Assembly: GCA_949358305.1 (NCBI GenBank)
Contig: OX442314.1
Span: 32,113,608-32,173,607 of the forward strand
Reading direction: 5' to 3'
Source: Strigamia acuminata
Lineage: Eukaryota; Arthropoda; Chilopoda; Geophilomorpha; Linotaeniidae
DNA length: 60,000 nucleotides
The notes under the pieces are model-generated. The model made no database searches. It was not told the DNA's origin and saw only the letters and a list, made by a program, of their open reading frames with translations. Position numbers and translations under genes: made by a program. Of the stretch, positions 46,450-55,963 are shown piece after piece (the stretch's first letter is position 1; every line of letters begins with the position of its first letter).

Positions 46450-48660
46450 CGATTGTATTCACTTTAATTTGTTTTTCTAAAGAAAAAATTATATATTTGT
46501 GTAAAATGATAATTTTACCGCGTGGTCAGGCCTAAAAACCTACCACGAAAGTTTGAAAATCTTGCCCGAACTTGTCGCTGTTACGTCCGCCCGGGTAACG
46601 TCGTTTCGCCGTCGTCGATCCGAGAAACCACGTGGTTGGGCTTAATACATAAAGTTCGAACATTTCTCGAAGGAAATTCAAAAATGAATTCCAGTATTCG
46701 CCGGTTGTTTTGATTAAAACAACCAAGTTTTAATTCTGTTTGAGATTTCAAATAAAGAATGTTTTTATATTTCAAGGCCTAATTTTATTTGATTAAATAA
46801 AACGAAGGAAAAGTTGATTCAATGGAATAAAAGATATTTTATTTCGATAAATTGTTCTACATACCTGATTTACATTCTAATTTACAAATGTGTTAATCAC
46901 CTTTTGGTTTTAAGTCTTTAAAACCAATTTCGCGAATAGAATCCCATTCGAACTTAGCAAAGACTTTTGCTGCTACGATTGCCTAGCAACGGTGTTTTAC
47001 GGGAAAGCTACCCAAATTGAACGATTTAACGTGCTTTCACAAATTGTTGCTAAACGATTTAAAAATGTCGAGAATCCAGTTTATTCGAAGTAATAAATCT
47101 CATGATAAGTGTAATTCACTTGCATTGTGTTTTTCTGCAGGAAAATCAAACATTTGCGTAAAGAACGAAAAGTATAATTCACTTTTATCCAGATTTTCCA
47201 CCGGAAAATTGAACGTCAAGTAAAATGATTATTTTACCACGTGGCGAGGCCTAAAAATCTCACCACGGAATGTTTGAATTCTAATCCGAACTTATCGTTG
47301 TTTTGTCCGTTCACGGAACGTCTAATCGTCACCGTTACGATCATACGCGCGGATAGGCTTAAACGAGAAAGTTTAATTTCCCAAAAAAGAATTCGAGTTC
47401 GAATTTAAAGTAAGTTTCGTACGAAGTTTATTTATCCAATTTTGTTCTTGTGATTGAAATCCTAAAGAACGATGAGTGTATTCACTTATAAATGTATTTT
47501 TCGGTAGAAAATTCGAACGATGGCATAAAATAATTATTTTACCATGTGGTAAGGCCTAAAAATCCTATCACGGGAATTGGAGAATCCAATCCGAATTCGA
47601 CGTTGTTTTGTCCGTCTGGACAACGATAATTTGCCGTCGTAGTTACAATAAAACACGCGGTCAGGCTTAAATGAAGATTCAACCCCGAAGGAATTCGAAT
47701 TCTAATTCCAGTTTTATCGGTTGTTTTCACATAAAATAACCTAAACCACAAAATTCCGTTTGGGATTTCACATTAAGTTAAAAAACTTATTAATATTTTA
47801 ACCTAAATTTATTTTGAAAAATAAAAACAAGGCAAGTTGGTAAAGTTGAAAGAATAGGTTTATTCGTGTTAAAAGTTTATTTACAAAATGGACGCATACC
47901 TGATTACCTTTACATTTGTATTGGTACGATCAATCCGTGATTTTAAAATGTTGAAGTCCAATTTTAAACGAATGGAAAATCGTTCGAATGTCGATTCCGA
48001 CGAAGCCATCTCGCAGCTGTGTTGCCTAGCAACAGAAGCGCGGGGTTTTACCGGGAAGCCGCCAAGTTTCCAGGCGTGCTTTCCTAAATTGTTGCCTAAC
48101 AATTCAATCGACGTGAATTTGGTTTATTTATATAAATAAATCTGGATTTAACCTAAGAAAGTAAATAAATATGTTTTTAATAAAACTTTATTTATTTCGG
48201 TTTATTAAAATAAATCGAATGATACGATTAAATGGAAAAAGTTTCAGTTGAAATTTATCCAGTATTTAATCATGCTTACATTTATTCTTGTAATTAACAT
48301 AACAAGGAAGAACGATGCATTCGTTTTAAGTCTAATTTTCTAAAGAAAAATAGTAAAATTTGCGAATTACAAAAATCAAACAATTTTGGTGGAAAAGGAA
48401 TAAGACTTTATTCTTCATTCTCGAAATAAAGGATGGAATTTCCAGAATATTTACAAAGTAAATAAGGAATTTTTCCATTACAACTTTTTTCATTTGAAAA
48501 AATGGATTTCACGGTGAAATATTAAATTTACCACGTGGTAAAGTTTAAAATTTTACCACCGGGGGATGAAGATTAGGCTAACGTTGATTCAATCATGTCT
48601 GCCCACAGTACGTGGATTCAATCGAACACAAAGAAAAACGACTTGGCAACCTTCGAAAGA
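46450..48660 (+). repeat. Degenerate repeats in the leader of X
   Basis: Four related units begin near 46505, 47221, 47525 and 48520. Each has an attttaccacgtggta-like palindrome, ggcctaaaaa, and (in three) a cgttgttttgtccg segment. Before each lies a second phrase with tattcactt and a TTTTC..GAAAA palindrome. Unit spacing is irregular (716, 304 and 995 bp). There is no coding frame. The TTTTC..GAAAA theme resembles the interior of 17640-22745. Confidence 0.6.
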
Positions 48661-48943
48661 ATTCGATTACACGTCAAAAAACGATCGGTTAGGTATAAAT
48701 ACCTAATCTATCTAATTCTTGTTTGAAAGTTTGAATAAACTAGAAAGCATGTAAATATTTATGCCTAATAATGTCAGAATATTTAACTAATGTTCGAGTC
48801 CATTTTTTCAGAAGATTCTAAAGAATATTCTGAAGAAACGGAGGGGGAGGAGATACAAGAAACCTTGTATAGAGACAAATACATTTAAAAAATGTGTATT
48901 CCTTCACCTTTTCACGGAATTGCGTTCGAAATTCCTCGGAATA

Positions 48944-48949
<6 letters not shown>

Positions 48950-49000
<51 letters not shown>
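48950..49000 (+). repeat. Run of 51 A preceded by AATAAA
   Basis: AATAAA ends a few bases before the run. This resembles the 3' end of a polyadenylated RNA copied into DNA. Confidence 0.6.
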
Positions 49001-49002
<2 letters not shown>

Positions 49003-49478
49003 ACTAGATTTTGTAAAAATCAAGTTAGTAAGTTTTAGTTAAAACTGAAATTTATTATTTGATAAATTCAAATAAAGAACGGAATTCAGCAAAGCCGTCG
49101 ATTCAATCGATTCAACGTACTTGTGAAATTGTGGTTTTTAATACTTTAAAAATCCCGTAAAGGTTACCATTTTTATTAATAAAATTGGTGATGTTTTAAA
49201 ATACTTGGAAAAGTATCCATTTTATTTGGTGACTACGTCATAACCCTGAAATCTGACAAGATTTAGGTTCCACGAAAATAGTGATTTCCACCAATCTCAG
49301 ATGAGATTAGAGTCTCGCGAGACTGACGTTTGACAATCAACCAATCAGAGAGGTGTATCGAAGTACCCATACTTCCATTCGAAATAGTGTAACCACTGCT
49401 TCGTTTGCAACCTTCCTGAACGTTACGACTTCATCGTTATCTCTCAGACTTCGGAAATTTTATTTTTCAATTTTAGTT

Positions 49479-50660
49479 ATGACTAGTAACCAGCACTCGA
49501 TGAACACACGCGGTAAGGAAAGAACTTGTTTGACCGGTAGAATAAGTTTAACCGGATTTGTGCCAGTTTCTAACGAAACTGGATTAGTAGAGGAAATAGT
49601 AAACCACGTGGTCGGTAATAGTGTTTCGAATGAAACAACGGAACCGATCAGAATTATAGATCCTAACTTGGTTCAGACTGAACTAAATTCTCCTGTGGAA
49701 GGAAATCTTCCATCGGATGGATCACATTTAGGTCCGACAGGACTTTTATTTTGTACTGATTATGGTTTGAATCCAAACCAATTCCGATCAATCGTCGAAA
49801 TGGTGGATTTTGTTATGTTAAATAAACTACCTTTTAAAGGATCTAGATCTAGATCTCGTTCTTCCGCTAATTATGGATCTAACGATCCACGATTAGGTTC
49901 GACTCCTTCGACACCAATTAGTCGGTATCGACAGAAAGCAAATCTTGATCCCGTTTGGGCTCATAGACATTTACCTTCACCCGAATCATCCTTGAACGAT
50001 ACTCAAGATGTAGTTACTAATGTAACAAACAAGAACGTACGAATTGCTAATTATGTGCGCGATTGTAGTGTTTTGCAAAATAATTTTAGATCGCGTTCGC
50101 GATCACCTCACTTTGGATTGTCTTCAGATGAATACATTAACATGGTGAAAAGTGTGTATACATTGTTGCAAAAGGGGCAGAGTACTTTCCAAAAGTATTC
50201 ACTGAAAGCCGACGAGAGCGAGCTACTCCTCGCATTTATCAGGAAGGTGGCATCTATTAATTATATGCCGCTACAAAAAATGGTTCACGAATGTGTTCCA
50301 AGCTATTTGTTACACTTTACTCAGAATTGGTTTTGTGAAAATCAACATAAAATTTTCAATTGGAAAATATTCGAATACCTGTTCCGCGAACAATTTGTAA
50401 CAACACAGTTAGAAAGAACAGTACAGTTGATTTTAACAAAACAACGAGACTCAGAGAGTCTGTATTCCTTCATATACCGATTCTATAGAATGTGGAATTT
50501 ACAAGGTTATTTAACCTCCAAAAGTGCGGTTGCACTATTTTTTGACAATCTCACTAGAGATAGTACCTATCTGTTACGCAAACAAAGAGTGCCAACTCAT
50601 TGTTTAAAGAAAATTTATAAGGTAATCCGTAACAATGAAGCTTTATTTGGTGAAATCTAA
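49479..50660 (+). CDS. Gag-like protein of element X
   Basis: The frame is open from 49353, but the first ATG is at 49479, giving 393 residues. The ATG follows a good splice acceptor (TTATTTTTCAATTTTAG), so the mRNA may have a spliced leader. The protein has two SRSRS patches (about residues 130 and 210) and a C-terminal helical domain. Its pattern W.IFEYLFREQFVTTQLERTVQLILTKQRD-ESLYSF resembles the C-terminal half of retrotransposon Gag capsid domains (Retrotrans_gag type). There is no zinc knuckle. The codons are intact. I cannot assign it to a named family. Confidence 0.6.
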   Translation: MTSNQHSMNTRGKERTCLTGRISLTGFVPVSNETGLVEEIVNHVVGNSVSNETTEPIRIIDPNLVQTELNSPVEGNLPSDGSHLGPTGLLFCTDYGLNPNQFRSIVEMVDFVMLNKLPFKGSRSRSRSSANYGSNDPRLGSTPSTPISRYRQKANLDPVWAHRHLPSPESSLNDTQDVVTNVTNKNVRIANYVRDCSVLQNNFRSRSRSPHFGLSSDEYINMVKSVYTLLQKGQSTFQKYSLKADESELLLAFIRKVASINYMPLQKMVHECVPSYLLHFTQNWFCENQHKIFNWKIFEYLFREQFVTTQLERTVQLILTKQRDSESLYSFIYRFYRMWNLQGYLTSKSAVALFFDNLTRDSTYLLRKQRVPTHCLKKIYKVIRNNEALFGEI

Positions 50661-51251
50661 AGATGAACCTATAAAAGACTATTTAGTAATTAATTACAAA
50701 ACAGTCTTACGAGTTTCATAACTGAAATTCTTAATAAAAGTGGATAAACTTGAAACAAACGTTTCTAATTTGTCTGAAGCAAAATGCTAGATCCGGGGGA
50801 TAAAATATTATCCCACCAAAGTCAAAAGGTTTTAAATAAATCTCGATCACCGGAACTTTGAATAAAGCTTCGGTTGATAAAAGTTGAATTTATTCAATAG
50901 AATAAAAAGTTTTTAATAAAAACTTGTGTGGTATTTAGATAAATACTTTAAGCGGTGTAGTGATTAATAAATCACACCACCGGGGGATAGTTTAAATCGG
51001 ATACAAAATTCTAGGATTCTAGAAATGATGATAAATAAAAGAAGTTTTATTTCGGAACAAATATATTTTACGCTCGTAGAATAAATTGGTATTGTTTTCT
51101 AGAAGAAAATAAAATACGAGTTAGGTTACACGACTACAAATAAATATTTGTAGTAATTAGACAATAGTCTAGTTATTTGTGTAAGAGGTCCCCAGTTAAA
51201 GTAAAATTCAAGTCTCGGTCGAGGCTTGGGATATTAAGCAGCAAAAGAATT

Positions 51252-52071
51252 TGTCGCGTCCTACTTGGTATAGGTTTAAATAGCGCTAACGTGTAATACT
51301 TTACCTGTGATCAATTATGTAAATACCCAAATGAATACCAAATGTATGTAAATAAACAGGTAATTTATTCACCAGGCTTTATGCCTTTAAAATACACTCA
51401 GTAATAATTCTAGAGTCGACGTGGTCAGCGTCGAACAAAGGATTTCTCAAGATGGCGTCGTCGATTCCGCGTGGTCGGCGGAACAAAGGCGGCGTCTCGA
51501 GTTGTCGTTAATTCGTCACGGATTCGTCTTCACGGACGCGGTGGAATGCTCTTTCGAGTCTTCTATCCGTGCCTGTTGTCTAGGGTTTGTTTAGCGTCGC
51601 AGAGGCCTCGTCTAGGAACTTTGGGGTTCCCTACAAAGCACTCGGACACTTACTTCGGCGAATAATCGTCTGGGCGATTATTCTGGGTGATTTCACAAGG
51701 GCTATTCTCGTGCTTTCGCAGGAATAGCTCGCAAGTGACTTCGTGAGAGTTACAGTTTGCACTTTACTCAGCGATCCTCGATCAATCCTAACTTGTAGTT
51801 GAAGTTGGCCTGACGGTGAGGTAGTTGCTGTGTTCTTGGTGTCGTTTGTGTAAGTTCTGTCTTTAGGCGGGAAACACAGCCTTTTATGCAGTGGGGTGAA
51901 GGGCCGGCGATCAACCAATGGGGGCTGACCACCAGCCGCTTCCTCCCCCTCGGGGCACACACCTGCCATGGGGAGGTGGAGCCAACTCGGGGGGGAACGA
52001 CTCTTTAATCATAGTGACTCATAGGACAAGTATCCGCCCTGGGGGGACACTTATCCAACTGGGTCACCACA
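51252..52071 (-). repeat. 3' LTR of E3
   Basis: An 820-bp LTR (tgtcgcgtcc to gtcaccaca). A TATA-like TGCATAAAAG lies at 51890-51881 on the minus strand, and AAGATGGCG at 51449-51457. It is nearly identical to 3612-4430 from the left end to about 51870, then diverged in U3. Confidence 0.9.
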
Positions 52072-52118
52072 CGTCCCTCCTCCAGCTTCGATCTCGGATC
52101 GGAGCGATCTCAATTTTC

Positions 52119-55100
52119 TCATCGCTCTCCTCTGCGAAGAGCCGGCAGCACTCCTCTGCATGGGCGGAGGATCACGGGTGGCACTGCCGGTGGCGGCGGT
52201 GGTAAATCCGGGGGCAGAGAGGTTGTCAGATCCGCAGGATTTTGTCGCTCGTTGATGAAGTACTGCGGGTGACTGCCGGCTGGCTCGCCAACCAACCCCG
52301 TACGCTCATGGATCCAAATCCGGGTAGACGCGGGGAATCGATCGGGGACGAGTCGGATCCTTCGCGACTCGGCGCTCGATCCGGGTTTCCTGTGGGCCCG
52401 TAGGATACGGCGATGGAAGACGGCGTCCATGGTGGATCGGGCTTCTCTGTTTAGCCATTTGAGGATTGATTCGCCGTGATCGTCGGAGTCAATGATGCGT
52501 TGTCGCGTGAACTCCGACATCTGAAGGAAGGGGTATTCCACTCCCAGCCTCAAATAAAGCTGCGCTGCTGGGGGCGGCGGAGGCGATGGTGGGAGCGGAA
52601 TCTCCATTGGGCTCTCCAACGGTGGCGTAGCCGGCTCTGCAGAGAGAGCGGCCAGCCCTGCCGCTGGTGGTGAAGGAGAGGGCAGCGGAGGAGTTCGGGG
52701 TCCTCGCTTGGAACGCTTCGGAATCAATATGGGTCGATTCGCGTGTCGCTTCTCCTTCGGGAATACCGGCTTTGGGGTCGGTATGTATGGTTGGACCGCC
52801 GCCTCTGGGGGGGCGGTCTCGATGGCCTGTGGAAGGCTCGCCGCCGTTCCCGGTATCTCCGGAACCTCCCGAATTGTTCGCAACAAGGAAGGGTGGACTC
52901 CGGGGTTCCGGTAGCGGAATGCCAACGAACGCATCTTTGAAAACTGTAGGCCTGGGTTTTCCGTATTTCTGGCCAGGTCGAAGCGCAGCGAGGCGGGCTC
53001 AGGAGTCCATCCGGCCCATACCTGGTACAACGCCCGAGGAAGGTGAACTCCCTCACGGTCGACGATTGTCCAGGCCGCCATAGCTTGCCGACTGTCCAAG
53101 AAGACGCCCAGGGATAGCAGCTGGGCCAGTACGTTCGTCACAGCCAAATTCAAACTGCTCCGATGGCAGGGGTGAGCGCGGTCCGGATTGTCACTGAATT
53201 GCTGTGACAACGTCCGCATCTGTTCGATCGCCCAGTTGATGTGGTGAGTTTGGGCGGCGTCGGCCTGTCGTATGGCCAACTCGGCAATCGCGGGGTTCTC
53301 GTATTCGGCCAGATATTCTTGTAACTCGCTGAGTGGGGGATAGGCCGCTTCACGCCGGCATCGAGCGTCCATCTCTCGCTGGGCGTACCATTCGGCGTTG
53401 CGATAAGGTCGACACACTCGTGGCGTTGGGGGTGACGGTGGACGGCCCAGCCCGGGTAGATTATCGTATCTGACCCGCTTCGGAGCTGGATCCCCCACCG
53501 GAATCATCCGGGGAGGGGTCCAAGCGGTCACGGCTGGGTTTGTACCCTCGAGGAGTGGCGGCCATCGCGATTGCACTTGTGGGGGCACAAGCGCGGTGGG
53601 CACAGCCGGTGTTGAGCCCGACGGCCGGTTGGCCGCGTATCCTCGGAAGGCGTTCTTCAATGCTACGGCCAGATCCTGTTTTGTAACCGGCCCATCTTTG
53701 TCCGACTCATCTGGGGACATTTGCTCTTCCGTCAACTCTCCCAAATCAATCTCTGCTTGGCGCCTGGACGGTCCAGCCGTGGGTCCGAGACTCTGGGGTT
53801 CGGACCGTTTCGCGGCGGCCATCTCTCGCTCCTTCTCTAATCCCTTAGCTATCAGGGATTGTGCTCGCAACTTCTGACGTACTTTGCGCTTTCGATTCCT
53901 CCGGGTGCTGGCTGCGACGGATCTTCGTTGGGCCGTCCTCTGGGGGACGTCCGTCGGAGAATTCGGTCTCTGGTGTGATGAGACGGTTCGTCGCGACGAG
54001 GATTGATCTGACGACTGTGTGGTAATCGCCATGAACAACGAGGATCTTTTCTTTCCTCGATCTTGGTGTGTCTCGGTCCTCGCAGCCCAGTGGGCGGAAG
54101 ATTCGACTGTTCGCTCAGCCCGCGCGTCGTCTGGCGAGGCAGGCTCGAGCGTTACTACTCGGCGACACTCCGAGCGCACGACAACTCGAGTTCGGGAACT
54201 GGAGCTGCTCGAGCGGCTGCGGTAGTCGCGGCTCGTTGACGGGCCGGCCTCTATTGGGGAGACGGCCTGTCTTCTTCGTGCGGGTCCGCGTGGGGCGGAC
54301 TCCGCCGGACGCTTCGATCTTCTGTGATGGCGGCGACTTCCCAGGATACCAGCGTGGTATAACTGCCACATCTCAGACTGCGTGGCCGTAAAATTCGCCG
54401 GCGGTATCCATCTGGGTGTCAGATGATTTTCTTCGATGTCGCGAAGCCATCTACGGATTTCTTCGGGGGAGAAACCGTTTCTCTCGAGAACTCGGGTTAC
54501 TCCGTGAGTCTCGGTGCGCTTTAAGCGTTTGATCTCGTCGTCCACTATTCTCTGGCGGGCTGCCAAGGTCGGGGCCTCGCTCCACCTATGGGAGGTGTGC
54601 AGCTCGGCCACCGTGCCTGGGTAAGCCTCTTCCAGGTACCCGGAGTAAACGGGGCTCGGCGGATCCGCATCGGGTGGGATCCGCGGCCCCACTCGCTCCC
54701 TCATCTCCTTCGTCATGCACTCGACCAGCGTTTTTGATCGCTCGAATTTTTCCTCGAGGGTCCTGGAATACATCAATCGGATTTTCCAGGCGCTGGTCTC
54801 TGCAGGATAGGCCTGCCGCAGGTAAATCGGCAGGGCTCCGCGAAAGATGTTGTTGGCGGTTGACGCCGTCGGAGGCAGGGCGTCCCACGATTCTAGCGGG
54901 TCGACCTGAATAATTTTAGATCACAAGATTAATATAATAAATCCCAGTTAACGATGGGGATCAGAAATATGCTCAAGATCGACGGTGGCAGCAACTCCTT
55001 TCTTTTGTTGCGGCCGTCGGTCTTATTTTCTTGTTTCGCAGTTCTGCGATGATCTCCGCCGTCGTAGCGCTGATCCAACACTACTTTTGAACTCAGGTGA

Positions 55101-55583
55101 TCCGCTTTTTTGGAAGGGGTCGCAGGCAAAACCGATCGTTAAATTTTAATTTCTTACGTTAAACTTTTTTATTTTAACTCTAATCGTATTTTAATTTATT
55201 ACGATGTTTAAATTTAAAAGAAAGAAAACCTTTAGTTTTGGTTTTGGTTTGCCACGACGCCATTCCGCGAACACTTCCTTTGTTCTAGTTTTTTGGCGGC
55301 CTTGACTCCGAGGTGAATCTGGGTCCACTCTCGGGTTTTTAGCCAGCCTTAAATCAACAATAAAACAGAAAGAAATATATCAGTCACAAGTCACGCTCCA
55401 ATCTGGGTTGGATGCAACAGATTCAAAGAATTATGTGATTTCTCTGGGGAAATCACACTAATTTACCTGCAACGGCGGTTGTTCGTCCCAATTCTCATCT
55501 TCTTCTGCATTTACGATTAGGCCGTCGCTCTCGTCTCTCGACGATGCGCTCGGCTCTAATCGTGGGTTGCGTCGATCGGCCAT
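52119..55583 (-). CDS. Third gene of E3 (ORF3), spliced, homologous to the extra C-terminus of E2 pol
   Basis: Exon 1 is 55583-55467 (39 codons, ATG start, ending CAG|GTAAAT). Exon 2 is 54905-52119, after the acceptor TTATTCAG. The 561-bp intron joins the exons in phase 0, giving 967 residues. The open frame alone has no ATG until 54773, which favours the spliced start. The N-terminal half is basic, with RS-like patches. A block at about 53380-52870 has RQAMAAWTIVDREGVHLPRAL and SLAFRYRNPG. The C-terminal block has FHRRILRAHRKPGSSAE and IWIHERTG. Both blocks align with the end of the E2 pol. There is no signal peptide or membrane segment, so it is unlikely to be an envelope protein. The role is unknown; a particle or RNA-binding function would fit its charge but is only a guess. 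Confidence 0.8.
54906..55466 (-). other. Predicted intron of E3 ORF3
   Basis: Donor CAG|GTAAATTAG at 55466 and acceptor AAATTATTCAG|GTC at 54906. The interior is AT-rich between two GC-rich coding parts, with no other gene. Confidence 0.72.
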
Positions 55584-55963
55584 TTCAATTTAGGAAAGAG
55601 AAGTTTTTGTTTGAGAGGTCTTTGTTTTCTCTTTGGGGAGAAGCAAAAAACACGTCTCGTCGTGTTAAAAACAGTCGGAAACTGGGCCTATCGACGCTGA
55701 GAATTGTGGGTCTCGAACGCGTCTCGTATTTTGCGAGATCCGCCGTGCTGGCAATGACGCTACGGGGTCGACCGCGTGGTTTCGTTGTCACGTGGTCGCC
55801 CGATACGTCATAACTTCTCGTCTGTTAGTGGTGACTGCGACAATTCGTTGCGAAGTTTGGACTTAGCCAAATTTTCGCGTCTCAACATGTGCAGCAGCTC
55901 TCGTAAGTAAATCTTTTTATTTTACAAGGCCTCCGCTCCATGTTATCACATTTTCTTTTATTT
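55584..55963 (-). promoter_or_regulatory. Gap between pol and ORF3 of E3
   Basis: 380 bp with no long frame on the minus strand. ORF3 would need either a splice acceptor or an internal promoter here. A possible acceptor (TTTACTTACGAG) lies near 55910. Nothing decisive is visible. Confidence 0.35.

Larger units (their letters stand above)
45754..51251 (+). mobile_element. Right part of retroelement X with gag-like gene
   Basis: This continues from 35060 once E2 and one copy of CGTA are removed. It contains AT-rich leader repeats (46450-48660), a run of 51 A (48950-49000), a gag-like gene (49479-50660) and a tail with repeated CCGGGGGATRA motifs (48558, 50795, 50990). E3 begins at 51252, so the rest of X, if it exists, lies beyond the window. 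No pol is visible. The retroelement class is inferred from the gag-like protein only. Confidence 0.5.

Noticed and set aside
49353-49478. N-terminal extension of the X gag-like frame
   Set aside because: The open frame here starts with GTG and is followed by a splice acceptor; the first ATG at 49479 is the more likely start.
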